From the NCBI GenBank assembly GCA_045538635.1, contig JAZSRU010000101.1, positions 1 to 34,336 of the forward strand: a stretch of 34,336 bases of DNA. The letters run 5' to 3'. The position numbers and the translations under genes were made by a program. The notes under the pieces are model-generated. The model made no database searches. It saw only the letters and a list, made by a program, of their open reading frames with translations, and had not been told where the DNA came from. Positions 6,095 through 14,878 of the stretch are shown in pieces. The stretch is from RGIG5270 sp045538635 (GTDB taxonomy: Bacteria > Verrucomicrobiota > Lentisphaeria > Victivallales > Victivallaceae). Each line of letters starts with the position of its first letter. Positions within the stretch are counted from its first letter, which is position 1.

Positions 6095-7390
6095 TCAGCG
6101 AAGTGCCGCTGACAGCATTTCCTGAAAACAGCCGCTGCGGTAAAAAGCGTCTTTTGTATCAGGACCTGCGGGAGTTCCGCAAAAGACGATGATTTTTCCT
6201 TTGCCGTACTGTTTTTTGAGCATTAACGGGATATTTTTTGCTTTGAACAGTACTTCCGCATCTGCAGTAAGTTCCGCCGGAAAATAGTAATATATAATTC
6301 CTTTGTTTTTAGTGCCGCCTATTATCAGCGGTGTTTTGGAATTTCCTGCAAGACTCCATTGCTGATTTATTTTAAGCGGCAAAGCGTCACCTATGGGAGA
6401 GTTTGCAAAATTGCCGTTGGCAAGAGAAAACAAGCCGCCGTTTATCAGCAGAGCTGCCCCGTCACGGACGGCGGCAAGAATTTTTTTCTGCAATGCTTTT
6501 GCCACATTGGGAGCGTCATTGAAAACGATGAGTTTTGCATTGTCAATGGTTGAATAACCCGGAAGTTTGAAGTATTGATAATTGTTGAAATTGCCGGGAC
6601 ATGCCCCCGGCGACAGCCATGGATATGAGCGTATATTTTTTGCATTATCGGCAAAAAGTTTTTTCATAACATAATGGTCAGAGCCCATGCCTTCGAAGAC
6701 AAGTATCTGATTGCGGACATTTGGGGCTGCTGTATCGGCTGTTTCTTCTGTCAGTACAAGATTGGTTATGCAAGTGTAGTAATTTGACGGAGCATACCCG
6801 AAAGAACCGATACGCAGATATCCGCCGCGATAAAAAGCATGTCCGAAAATTGAAACATCATACCTTGCCGCAGCAGGGTCGGTCATGTCATTGGCATAAA
6901 ATTCAACCAGATCGTTTTCCTCATCAAAGCGGATACGGCAGTGAGTTTTTCTGTTGCGGATGATTCCTGTTATTTTCTGATGACCGACAGGTTCAATATT
7001 GAAATATGGAACTCTTTTGGCATTGGCTTCCGGAAAATACATGCGCCAGTCACGGCAGCCGTCATGGAAAAATGTTGAAATATTGTATAATTCAACCATC
7101 AGTCCGATACCGGGAGATCCGCCTCGCGGCAGGACGACTTCAACATCAAAATCCAGTCTGCCTTTTTTGATAAGCGGGACAGGTATTTCAATAAAACCGC
7201 CGCCGTTGCGCAAATGTTTGTGTTCAACATGCAATCCGTCCGGAGCAATGACGAACTTTGCCCCGTTTGTTTTTTGAACTTTGCGCCATGATTTCAAGGC
7301 GTCAGGCTTGGTGAAATTTTCGGAAAAAACTGTTTTATCCGCGGCAAAGGCAGAAGAAACGGCAAAAATCAGAATTATGATAAACTTCAT
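6095..7390 (-). CDS. Secreted LamG-like / GATase-like protein, last gene of operon A
   Basis: The 431-residue protein begins with a signal peptide (residues 1-16, ending in SAFA). Residues about 20-220 look like a concanavalin/laminin-G-type beta-sandwich: FSENF near the start and repeated strands such as CRIRFDEENDLVEFYANDMT. Such folds commonly bind or cleave glycans. The C-terminal part (about 230-431) resembles a class I glutamine-amidotransferase-like Rossmann domain (ILVFEGMG, AKLIVFND, GAALLINGGLF), but no catalytic Cys-His-Glu triad is evident, so it is probably non-catalytic. It is a paralogue of the product of 9923-11644. The start follows AAAGGG and lies one base beyond the upstream stop. 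The reaction, if any, is unknown. Confidence 0.75.
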   Translation of the reverse strand: MKFIIILIFAVSSAFAADKTVFSENFTKPDALKSWRKVQKTNGAKFVIAPDGLHVEHKHLRNGGGFIEIPVPLIKKGRLDFDVEVVLPRGGSPGIGLMVELYNISTFFHDGCRDWRMYFPEANAKRVPYFNIEPVGHQKITGIIRNRKTHCRIRFDEENDLVEFYANDMTDPAAARYDVSIFGHAFYRGGYLRIGSFGYAPSNYYTCITNLVLTEETADTAAPNVRNQILVFEGMGSDHYVMKKLFADNAKNIRSYPWLSPGACPGNFNNYQYFKLPGYSTIDNAKLIVFNDAPNVAKALQKKILAAVRDGAALLINGGLFSLANGNFANSPIGDALPLKINQQWSLAGNSKTPLIIGGTKNKGIIYYYFPAELTADAEVLFKAKNIPLMLKKQYGKGKIIVFCGTPAGPDTKDAFYRSGCFQEMLSAALR

Positions 7391-7391
7391 A

Positions 7392-9908
7392 TCATTTCCC
7401 TTTCAAACGGATAAGCACCATTGCAGTATTGTACAGTTCCGGGACGCTGAAACTATTGTTTTGGACCGGCAATTTGATTGCTTTTACGGGATTTTGCGGA
7501 GTCATGAGCCATACGGAATCAATTTTTTCAGAATTGTACAGCGTGACATTGAAGGTCAGGTTTTTGCGTGTATTCAATTTGTCATAGTGGCGGCAGATGG
7601 TGTTATCTTCTTCGGGGAGATTGATAAGCGGCATAACGATTTCACGACCGTTTTGGAGTTTGCGTTCACGGATGAATTGTCGCCAGAGAACTTTTGAATT
7701 TTTCTGTAAATTAACAGAATTGCTTGTGCTTTTGAGAAATTCCGGATTGTAGTAATACTCAGCAAAGCGCAATAAAAAGCGGTTGCGTTCAGCCTCATCG
7801 CTCAAAAGATTCAAGTCGTGTCCCATCCACCATTTGACGCCTGCGGCGGCGCAGGTGTATTGAGCAAGATCATACGATACACTGCCGGGATTGAGTCCGC
7901 GCATCATGCCGACGACAGGAGATGCTCCGTAACGGCGCACGAGGTCGCAACGGTTGAAAAGTTCGCTGCCCCAGCTCTCAAAAGTGCAGAATTTTTTTGC
8001 AGAATAACCAAGCATATCTTCAAAAAGCACGACGGAATTGGTCGCTGATTCTTTGTGATACAGCGGAGTTTTTTTCCATTCATCGGGGGATGAACCGTAA
8101 TTTGTACCGTAAACAAAGTCAGGATGGCGCTTGGCAACTGCGGCGCGCCATGCCTTTAAACATCCGACACCGGTTTTATCCGGATCCGGGAAAAGTTTTG
8201 ATTGCGGAATTCCTCTGTAATCGTACCAGTCGTCAGTAAATTCGCCCATGTAAAGCGGGTCTGACATGACATTGGGCAGAAAATTCCAGTCCCAGCGGCA
8301 TCCGGCCCAGCCGAACATATCAATGGAATCCGCCATTTCATTGCCCCACTGTGCCGCACGGTCGGGGTAGAACATGTTGGCTTTGAGAGTGGCGCGGCGT
8401 GAACCGTCGGGACGCATTGAGCCGTTATAAATAAGCGGCTGACCGTTTTTGGCGTATTGCAGATATTCGGGGTACTGCATACCGATTTTGTAGTTCCACA
8501 AACCTGTTATCATGGCATAAACGCCGACCCCTTGTTTTTTTGCTTCACTGTTGAGTTTTTTCAAAAAATCTTTGGTTATGAGAGAAAAATATTTTGCTTC
8601 GGTGTGCGGACGCCATGAATTTTCTTTCGGAGCAAGACCGAAAATCGTTGACGGCATCCAGCAGTAATATTCAAAGTTGCCGACGTATTTGTTTTTGAAG
8701 TTTCTGCTCCATGCAAATTCAGAACCATTTTGATATGCCTGAGCCGCATTGATGATGCCGAAGCCTGTATCGCGGTAGGAATGGTTAGTTACGGTACAAT
8801 ATTCCACTGCGGAAGCGGTAATTTTGCCGTCAGAACCGATAAGTTCGGAAGTAACGGCTGCGCCTTTTTGCAAATCGGTCGGAAATTTTACGGGAATTTC
8901 AAAAACCTTGCGCTCGTTGGGGGCAAGAGAAAGTTTGTATTCTGAGAGGATTTTCTCTGAATCGAGGTTGTAATTGACCCGTGATTTGAAAATTAAATCT
9001 GTTTTTTGTGCAGAGTTATTGCGTATTTCAGCGATAATGGCATTATCTTCTCCGGGGCGGACGGCAAGTTTTTTGAGTTGGTAGGAAAAGAATTCGTATT
9101 CGGGAGATTTGCCAACGATTTTTTCAGCATTTTGGCGCATGTTTTCTGCAGAATTACAGAGAATGAGAGTGTAGTTAAAGTTTTTTTCTCCGTTTTTTCC
9201 GTATTTATTGAGTGTGCCGAAAATTGCGTTTATATTGGCGCGTGAAGTTCCCCAGCCGTCTTTTATGCCGCCTTGCATGGAATATTCAATTCCGCACAAA
9301 TCGCTTTGCGGTGCAACAGCCAGACCGATGCCGATTTTTTTACGGTTGTACCATGCAGCGCGCCAGCCGTGACCTTTGAGCGCGGCGCCGTTATTGTTCC
9401 AAACGCCCTGAATACGCTGCATATCGGGCAGAAAAATGCCGTTTTTTACTCCGGGAATCATAAAAACTCTGAAATAATGAGCGTACAAACGGGAGGTGTG
9501 TTTTATACTGACATTGTATTTGATGAGAGGTGTATTGTCAAAAGTCATATTTTCAGTGACAGTACCGCCGAAAAATTTATAACTTATTTGCAATACGATT
9601 TCATTGCCGCTGTTTTTTTGAATATTGCAAAGTGCCTGACTGCGGGAGACGGAAGCGGGAGCAGGATTGTATCTGCCATCATATTTTTCAAGGTCATTAT
9701 CAACCTCAAAAATCGGTGTTGCCATGGCGGACGGGATTGTATTTTTGCCGATATTATTTATTTTCAAAGCATAAGCTGCATCTTTATTCAAACTTACTCT
9801 GTAAAAATCATTGGCGATCGTGAAATTTCCTGATTTTTCATTGATTGTTACGGCTGACAGCGCAGAGAGAAATATGAAATTCATGACTGCAATTAAGAAT
9901 TTTTTCAT
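7392..9908 (-). CDS. Large secreted glycoside-hydrolase-like TIM-barrel protein
   Basis: The 838-residue protein has a signal peptide (about residues 1-20), an N-terminal beta-rich part, an Ig-like middle part around 280-380, a TIM-barrel-like part around 390-720, and a beta-rich tail. The barrel contains the segment GWAGCRWDWNFLPN, whose Asp540 sits where clan-D/GH66-like enzymes carry a catalytic nucleophile; I cannot name the family with certainty. It probably hydrolyses an extracellular polysaccharide. A TTG at 9926 extends the frame, but the ATG at 9908 follows AAAGGA by 9 nt and gives the classic MKKFLIAVMNF signal start, so I chose it. It lies between the two paralogous LamG-like/GATase-like genes. 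Confidence 0.75.
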   Translation of the reverse strand: MKKFLIAVMNFIFLSALSAVTINEKSGNFTIANDFYRVSLNKDAAYALKINNIGKNTIPSAMATPIFEVDNDLEKYDGRYNPAPASVSRSQALCNIQKNSGNEIVLQISYKFFGGTVTENMTFDNTPLIKYNVSIKHTSRLYAHYFRVFMIPGVKNGIFLPDMQRIQGVWNNNGAALKGHGWRAAWYNRKKIGIGLAVAPQSDLCGIEYSMQGGIKDGWGTSRANINAIFGTLNKYGKNGEKNFNYTLILCNSAENMRQNAEKIVGKSPEYEFFSYQLKKLAVRPGEDNAIIAEIRNNSAQKTDLIFKSRVNYNLDSEKILSEYKLSLAPNERKVFEIPVKFPTDLQKGAAVTSELIGSDGKITASAVEYCTVTNHSYRDTGFGIINAAQAYQNGSEFAWSRNFKNKYVGNFEYYCWMPSTIFGLAPKENSWRPHTEAKYFSLITKDFLKKLNSEAKKQGVGVYAMITGLWNYKIGMQYPEYLQYAKNGQPLIYNGSMRPDGSRRATLKANMFYPDRAAQWGNEMADSIDMFGWAGCRWDWNFLPNVMSDPLYMGEFTDDWYDYRGIPQSKLFPDPDKTGVGCLKAWRAAVAKRHPDFVYGTNYGSSPDEWKKTPLYHKESATNSVVLFEDMLGYSAKKFCTFESWGSELFNRCDLVRRYGASPVVGMMRGLNPGSVSYDLAQYTCAAAGVKWWMGHDLNLLSDEAERNRFLLRFAEYYYNPEFLKSTSNSVNLQKNSKVLWRQFIRERKLQNGREIVMPLINLPEEDNTICRHYDKLNTRKNLTFNVTLYNSEKIDSVWLMTPQNPVKAIKLPVQNNSFSVPELYNTAMVLIRLKGK

Positions 9909-9922
9909 TTTATCAGTTCCTT

Positions 9923-11644
9923 TCAAATGCCTTTTTTCAGCAATTCATTGCTGCCTTCCGGGGACATTATGACGATGATTTTTCCGTTTGCAGCAAGGGC
10001 GAGATTGTTATTTATGAAACTTGTTTTTGTTCCTTTTTTGGCAATAGGTTTTGTCCACGGGTCATTGACGGTGACGGGGAGTATTTTTTCAAACGGTGTT
10101 TTGCGGAAATTTCCTTTGTTCAAAGTGAAAAGTCCGTTGAATATCAGCAGATATGCGCCTTGGCTGACCGCTTCAAGTATTTGATTTTGCGCATATTGCG
10201 GGATAGCGTCAAGCGGGATGTCAGCCATGATGACACAGCTCGGCAAAGAGACGGGGTGAAACGGCGGTGTCGGATTGATAGTGTATTTGTTTGAAGAATT
10301 GCTGAGATTGACGGCGGGAGTGGTAAAAAAGAATTTGGTAATTTGCCCTTTGCCGAATTTTGCCGCATATTTTTCCAGCGGATATTTGTCTGTATCCATT
10401 CCGACAAAGAGCATTGTTCCGTTCAAATCATTTTTTTTTTGAGCCTTTGTATTTTCTGTAATTTTCATGACACGCAAATTGCGGACGGCATTGACGATCG
10501 TTCCGCGGGCAAGACCATAATTTGCAATAGTAAGGGTGAATTGTTTTTTGGGGTCATATTCACATTTTTCATCAATGAAAACAGGAGTTGTCATGTCATT
10601 TACAAAAAATTCAGCCCGTTTGGCATTGGCGTCAAGGCGGATTTTGAAGGTGTTCCAGACATTATTTTTGATTTTTGCCGGAACGATCCATTTATTTTCG
10701 GACGGTTTGTGACACCACCATTGTTTGTTGCGGAATGCCATAAGCAGATTGCCGAATTCGATTTTCAAGGAGGCGTTATTGAAATTTCCACTTGTGCCGG
10801 TCATGCCGATGTTGGCGTCAAAAATCAGTTCACATTGAGCGGGCAGGGGAACTCTTTTTTGAATTGCAGTTCCCCGGTAAGGCTTATTGGAACAGACCAT
10901 TTTCAAAACGCCGTCAGAAATGGTGAATTCATCCTTCTGGTTATTGACGATGATTTTAAAACCGTTATCTTCAGGAGTGCCGTTGACGGCAAATTTTTCC
11001 TCAAAAAGCACATTCCCGGTATTGATTTGTTTTTTATATTCAGTATATTTCATATTGCGCAGACCGCAAATAACAGTGCCTGCAGAAAGACCGTAATTCC
11101 CGATTTTCAGCAAATCGCTTTTGGTCGGGTCAAATTCAGATTTGTCGTCGACAAAAACGGGAATGTCCATGTCGTCAATAAAATATTCTGCGGTGCGATT
11201 GGCGGCATCAAAGCGGATTTTATATTTCTGCCAAACTCCGTATTTTATTTTGCCTGCGGCAAACCAGTCATTTTTTGAATAGCGGTGGATGTGCCACTCT
11301 CTGTTGCGGAAAGACATAAGTATATTGCCGAGTTCAATTTTCAGAGCCATCATGGTAAAACGTTCACTGCCGTCCATGCGGATGTTGGCTTCAAAAGTAA
11401 ATTCACTTTGCGGCACAAGCTGAACTTTTTTCTGCAAAAGCAATCCTTTGTACGGTGCGTTGCTGCAAGTAAGAATTGCTTCTTTGTTTTTGACGGTAAA
11501 GGAATCTTTGGTGTTTTTCACAACGACACTGAACCCGTTATCCTGCAAGGTTCCGTCATTATCAAAATTTTCCTGCCACAGTATTTCATCGGCAGTAAGA
11601 ATACTGCCGATGATAAGCATACATGTCAATAAAAACAGTTTCAT
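9923..11644 (-). CDS. Secreted protein with two LamG-like repeats and a GATase-like domain
   Basis: The 573-residue product starts with a signal peptide (about 1-18, ending LTADE). Two homologous beta-sandwich repeats follow, about 20-205 and 212-392; both contain an ENF or EKF start, a SNxPY(K/R)G segment, an EFGN or ELGN strand and an AEYF or AEFF-(V/I)-(D/N)DM strand. The C-terminal domain (about 405-573) resembles the non-catalytic GATase-like domain of the 6095-7390 protein, including QGAYLLIFNGLF and GNFRKTPFEKILP, but is shorter near its end. The arrangement suggests a multivalent glycan-binding or enzyme-accessory protein. The gene follows the pseudopilin gene by 15 nt; only a weak GCAGAGA precedes the ATG. 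Confidence 0.72.
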   Translation of the reverse strand: MKLFLLTCMLIIGSILTADEILWQENFDNDGTLQDNGFSVVVKNTKDSFTVKNKEAILTCSNAPYKGLLLQKKVQLVPQSEFTFEANIRMDGSERFTMMALKIELGNILMSFRNREWHIHRYSKNDWFAAGKIKYGVWQKYKIRFDAANRTAEYFIDDMDIPVFVDDKSEFDPTKSDLLKIGNYGLSAGTVICGLRNMKYTEYKKQINTGNVLFEEKFAVNGTPEDNGFKIIVNNQKDEFTISDGVLKMVCSNKPYRGTAIQKRVPLPAQCELIFDANIGMTGTSGNFNNASLKIEFGNLLMAFRNKQWWCHKPSENKWIVPAKIKNNVWNTFKIRLDANAKRAEFFVNDMTTPVFIDEKCEYDPKKQFTLTIANYGLARGTIVNAVRNLRVMKITENTKAQKKNDLNGTMLFVGMDTDKYPLEKYAAKFGKGQITKFFFTTPAVNLSNSSNKYTINPTPPFHPVSLPSCVIMADIPLDAIPQYAQNQILEAVSQGAYLLIFNGLFTLNKGNFRKTPFEKILPVTVNDPWTKPIAKKGTKTSFINNNLALAANGKIIVIMSPEGSNELLKKGI

Positions 11645-11659
11645 ATTATTCTCTGCAAA

Positions 11660-12421
11660 TTAAATATTGGTATTGGGACGATATTGTTTGGGTTTTGCCC
11701 AATAATTTCCCCAAAACCAAGTGAATTGAGGATTAGTCCATCCTTTTTGCGGAATATTTTTGCGGTCACCAGTTTTTACATTGCCTGAAACGCAAATAAA
11801 GTTTATCATCTTAAAATCATTATGACGGAAGGACAAATTATACTCAAAAGGATTGATTCCGAAACCATTACTGTTGGCATTGGTTTTGTCAACAGTATTT
11901 GCATCACTTTCGGGATGCTGACTCTCTCCAAGATATACAGCTTCAGAAGGATTCCTTACCATTCCTATTTTGACCCATGCATAATTTCTTGTGTGATTTA
12001 TACCGATTTTACCACTAGTCCCTCCACAATGTGTAAAAATACTGTTCAAGCCGTATGAAGGTTGAACATCTCCTGCTGTTGAATTGCCGACACGTTTGTC
12101 AGAAGGACAGAAAAAAACTGATTTTTTAGCTGCGGTAGTACGGGCCATAAAATTTTCCCATTTTTCATATCCGAGTTCATTTAATACTACCATCCATATT
12201 TTATTAGAGCCTCCTGCATAGTCACATATCTGCAACAGCCAATCATCACTGTCATTGGAATATGAAAACAAGTGAAAAGATAACTGTTTCTGTCTCCCGA
12301 TACAAGCTGCACTTCTTGCTCTGTCACGGGCTTTTCCGAGTGCGGGGAGGAGCATGCCGGCGAGAATGGCGATAATCGCAATTACTACCAACAGTTCGAT
12401 GAGAGTGAATGTTTTTTTCAT
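11660..12421 (-). CDS. Prepilin-like protein with FTLIELLV signal (operon A)
   Basis: The 253-residue protein opens with MKKTFTLIELLVVIAIIAIL, the type IV prepilin/pseudopilin signal: a short basic leader, cleavage before Phe5, Glu at mature position 5, and a hydrophobic helix. The rest is the globular domain seen in the large Planctomycetota-Verrucomicrobiota-Lentisphaerota prepilin-like families. The usual C-terminal H-x9-DG motif is degenerate here (FRHNDFKMINFICVSGNV). A prepilin peptidase would process it, and it could join a type II secretion-like pseudopilus or stay membrane-anchored. The start follows AAAGGA by 7 nt, with the SD inside the end of the GH130 gene. Its place among secreted hydrolases suggests a role in their export or display. 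Confidence 0.85.
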   Translation of the reverse strand: MKKTFTLIELLVVIAIIAILAGMLLPALGKARDRARSAACIGRQKQLSFHLFSYSNDSDDWLLQICDYAGGSNKIWMVVLNELGYEKWENFMARTTAAKKSVFFCPSDKRVGNSTAGDVQPSYGLNSIFTHCGGTSGKIGINHTRNYAWVKIGMVRNPSEAVYLGESQHPESDANTVDKTNANSNGFGINPFEYNLSFRHNDFKMINFICVSGNVKTGDRKNIPQKGWTNPQFTWFWGNYWAKPKQYRPNTNI

Positions 12422-12424
12422 TTT

Positions 12425-13489
12425 TCAGTCCTTTGTTTTATATTGTTTGATATGTTTCAAGGCGTCTTTAAGTGAAAATTCAGCAAGACCGACATTAACA
12501 TCTCCGCAGCCGTAATACATCATTACTGTATCGTCGATAACAATATTGGCACAGGGAAATACGCAATGCAATCCTCTGCCGTTATGCTCATAATCTGTTT
12601 CCGGTGCGAAAATCGGTTCTGGTGTGCGGGCGAGAACTTTGGTCGGGTCTTCACGGTCAAGCAGAGCCAATCCGACATAATATTTGCCCATGCGGTCAAC
12701 TCCGTGATAAGTCATCAAATAGCCGTCATCAGTTTTTATCGGTACGCCGGAGCCGCCGACTTTCGTTTCTTCCCATTTCTGCTGCGGTGCAAGCAAAAGG
12801 ACTTCGTCCATGATATCTTCTCCGTCAATCATGTTCCAGCCCATTTCGCGTTTATTGGTACTCCAGAAATCCAATCTGTCAGAAAAGGCAAGCCAGATAC
12901 AGCCGGGATGATAATGCAGCGGCAATGTCCACGGGATAAATGCCGTCGGACGGTGAAGCATTGCGTATTTACCGTTGATTTTTTCCGGGAACAGTGCCAC
13001 ATTTGCGTCAGAAATATGTTCGCTGGTAATCGGGCCCAATTTTTCAAAGGTCTTGAAATCATCGGTAACTGCCAGCCCGACGCGGCGGTAATTGTCAGTC
13101 CAGCTCGGATTTAAATTGCCGTCAGGGCCGGGAGTTCTGGCGCCGAAAGCGTAATCGCGCATATTGATTGCCCGTCCTGCATAGGCGATATAATATCTGC
13201 CTTCAAGATAAGTTATGCGGGCATCTTCACATCCTGCATGGTCAAATGTGCCGGGTTTCAGGTCATTTTCCATCCACGGTTCGTCATTTTCTTCAAAGTG
13301 ATAACCGTCAGAACTCCATGCGTAACCGAGACGGATAATTCCGTCAGATGGTTTTGAATCGGCGGTGAACACCATGTGAAACTTTTGTCCGTCATAGATA
13401 ACTCCGGGATTTCTGGCTGAACCGCGCCAGCGCAATTCAGGACGCGGTGTCAGAATGGGGTTGCCTGAGTATCTTTTTACCTTCAGCAT
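12425..13489 (-). CDS. GH130-family beta-mannoside phosphorylase/hydrolase-like enzyme
   Basis: The 354-residue protein shows the five-bladed propeller signatures of GH130: NPIL near the start, RGSARNPGVIYDG, GCEDARITYLEGRYYIAYAG, AMLHRP, KVGGSGVPIKTDDGYLMTYH, YYVGLALLD, and FPCANIVIDDTVMMYYGCGD. GH130 enzymes mostly phosphorolyse or hydrolyse beta-mannosides. There is no signal peptide, so it probably acts on imported oligosaccharides in the cytoplasm. A TTG at 13516 extends the frame, but the ATG at 13489 has GGAAAGGA 6 nt upstream and begins at the family's normal N-terminus. It is the first enzyme gene after the regulator, 19 nt downstream. The exact substrate and chemistry cannot be read from the sequence. 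Confidence 0.88.
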   Translation of the reverse strand: MLKVKRYSGNPILTPRPELRWRGSARNPGVIYDGQKFHMVFTADSKPSDGIIRLGYAWSSDGYHFEENDEPWMENDLKPGTFDHAGCEDARITYLEGRYYIAYAGRAINMRDYAFGARTPGPDGNLNPSWTDNYRRVGLAVTDDFKTFEKLGPITSEHISDANVALFPEKINGKYAMLHRPTAFIPWTLPLHYHPGCIWLAFSDRLDFWSTNKREMGWNMIDGEDIMDEVLLLAPQQKWEETKVGGSGVPIKTDDGYLMTYHGVDRMGKYYVGLALLDREDPTKVLARTPEPIFAPETDYEHNGRGLHCVFPCANIVIDDTVMMYYGCGDVNVGLAEFSLKDALKHIKQYKTKD

Positions 13490-13508
13490 GTCATTTCCTT
13501 TCCAAACT

Positions 13509-14573
13509 CTATTCAATTATTTCAGATTGTATTTTTATAATATTATCAGATATTTTTTCGTTGGAATCAAGCATTTTCAGTGCTTTCATTACCATTTGGG
13601 TATAAGGAACTTTCATGGTTGCAAAACCGCCTTCTGCGGCATAGTTCGGAAACAAATGGTCAAAGCCTGTAACTTTGATATTATTGATATTCTCTGCATT
13701 GAGCGCTTGTGATGCACCTGCTGCAAGCAGGTCATTGACGCAGAAAATTGCATGCGGGCGGCGTCCTGAACGCAAAAGTTTTATTATTGAGAGTTGTGCG
13801 TTTTGTATTTGATTGGTACGGTCGAGCAAAAAGATATTTTTTTTGCTTATATTTATGGAATATTCTTTAAAAGCGGCAAGTGCCCCTTTAAGTCTGTCAT
13901 GATAGGTGCGGTCATCGGTGGTGAGTTTGGCAGATAAAATGATGATATCTTTGCAGTTATGCGAGATTATATGTTCAGCCATTTTGTATGCACCGTTGTA
14001 ATCGTCATTGACAATGGAAAACATATTCGGCGGCTGAGTATCAAGTTTTTTGACGAAGTAGTTTATAAAGAAAAATTTCTTTTCCGGAAATTTTTTTGCA
14101 AGCTCGACGGTTTTGTTGAATTTTCCTCTGTCAAGAACAAGCATGCCTTTGCAATCAAATTCATTGGAACGGTCATAACGTTTGATTACGGGTTCGGGAT
14201 CATCGTTTATCAGAACGGGGGTTATATTGTTTTGAGCGCATCCCTGCAATAGTCCGCAATAGAAAACGCTTGAAAGCGGATGTTCAAGCGGAGTGTCTGA
14301 ATTATACTGTGTCCATACTGCACACACAGAGTGTTTGGTTAAATTTGCGGGAGTCCCGACAAAAGTACCTTTTTTCGGACGTTTGAAACATATCCCGTCT
14401 TTTATAAGTTCCTGTACGGCAATGTATGCTGTTCTGACACTGACGCCTGCATTATCGGCTATCGCATTGACGGGAGGGAGTGCTGAAAATTCGGGATATT
14501 TGCCGTTTTTGATATCCGCAAGGATAGCATTTTTCAGTTGGATATAGATTGGAATTTTGTTGCTCTGAATCAT
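13509..14573 (-). CDS. GntR-type DNA-binding / LacI-type sugar-binding regulator of operon A
   Basis: Residues 1-75 form a GntR-family winged helix-turn-helix (PIYIQLKNAILADIKNGKY, then LPPVNAIADNAGVSVRTAYI and the wing KRPKKGTFVG). Residues about 85-354 are a periplasmic-binding-protein-like ligand domain of the LacI type (GMLVLDRG, IVNDDYNGAYKMAEHI, AIFCVNDLLAAGA, VTGFDH). This layout resembles AraR-type regulators and implies control by a sugar. It leads operon A and diverges from the antiporter gene. A consensus promoter lies at 14617-14645 and three phased GTAAAAT repeats sit between it and the start codon, suggesting autoregulation. No good ribosome-binding site precedes the ATG. Confidence 0.85.
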   Translation of the reverse strand: MIQSNKIPIYIQLKNAILADIKNGKYPEFSALPPVNAIADNAGVSVRTAYIAVQELIKDGICFKRPKKGTFVGTPANLTKHSVCAVWTQYNSDTPLEHPLSSVFYCGLLQGCAQNNITPVLINDDPEPVIKRYDRSNEFDCKGMLVLDRGKFNKTVELAKKFPEKKFFFINYFVKKLDTQPPNMFSIVNDDYNGAYKMAEHIISHNCKDIIILSAKLTTDDRTYHDRLKGALAAFKEYSINISKKNIFLLDRTNQIQNAQLSIIKLLRSGRRPHAIFCVNDLLAAGASQALNAENINNIKVTGFDHLFPNYAAEGGFATMKVPYTQMVMKALKMLDSNEKISDNIIKIQSEIIE

Positions 14574-14613
14574 ATTTTACTTTTTTTGCATTATGATTTT
14601 ACTTTGATTTTAC
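14574..14613 (-). promoter_or_regulatory. Candidate operator: three phased GTAAAAT repeats
   Basis: Read on the minus strand, GTAAAAT occurs at 14613-14607, 14602-14596 and 14580-14574. The spacings of 11 and 22 nt correspond to one and two DNA turns, placing all three on one helix face. They lie just downstream of the promoter, and the last abuts the regulator's ATG. Binding by the GntR-type product is inferred. Confidence 0.5.
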
Positions 14614-14616
14614 CAT

Positions 14617-14645
14617 ACTATATAACTGTTTTTATTTTTTGTCAA
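14617..14645 (-). promoter_or_regulatory. Sigma-70-type promoter of operon A
   Basis: On the minus strand TTGACA (14645-14640) and TATAGT (14622-14617) are separated by exactly 17 nt. This is a near-perfect housekeeping promoter, with transcription predicted to begin near 14610, about 37 nt before the regulator's ATG. Confidence 0.75.
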
Positions 14646-14797
14646 GTGTTGAAAGTAAAAAAAGCGGAAGAATTTTCCGGCTGTCGATTGTAAAACTAAA
14701 AATACGCCCTTTTTCGCAGCAGTGTGTATTTGTTATGACAAACTTGTGTTAACTTTGGCAAAAGGCTCCGGTTTTTGTATTTTTATACTTTCCAATG
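14646..14797. other. Non-coding spacer between the divergent promoters
   Basis: This is the middle of the 305-bp gap between the operon A regulator and the antiporter gene. It holds a short inverted repeat CGGAA-GAATT-TTCCG at 14665-14679. I see no gene or known RNA here. Confidence 0.4.
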
Positions 14798-14825
14798 TTG
14801 AAAAAAAGATATATTGTATTATATT
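14798..14825 (+). promoter_or_regulatory. Candidate promoter of the antiporter gene
   Basis: TTGAAA (14798-14803) and TATATT (14820-14825) are 16 nt apart, about 54 nt before the antiporter's ATG. The match is reasonable, but the region is AT-rich, so chance similarity is possible. Confidence 0.4.
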
Positions 14826-14878
14826 AGCGAATATATCACACGGTATTTTTTACTTGAAAAAGAAAGATTTTTGAAAAT

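Noticed and set aside
9273..9833. 186-codon plus-strand frame
   Set aside because: It is antisense to the N-terminal region of the secreted barrel protein and has no domain or plausible start context.
10343..11278. 311-codon plus-strand frame opposite the two-LamG-repeat gene
   Set aside because: It lies wholly antisense to a gene with signal peptide, internal repeats and a paralogue; its translation is Phe- and Cys-rich and has no motif. It is a shadow of the opposite strand.
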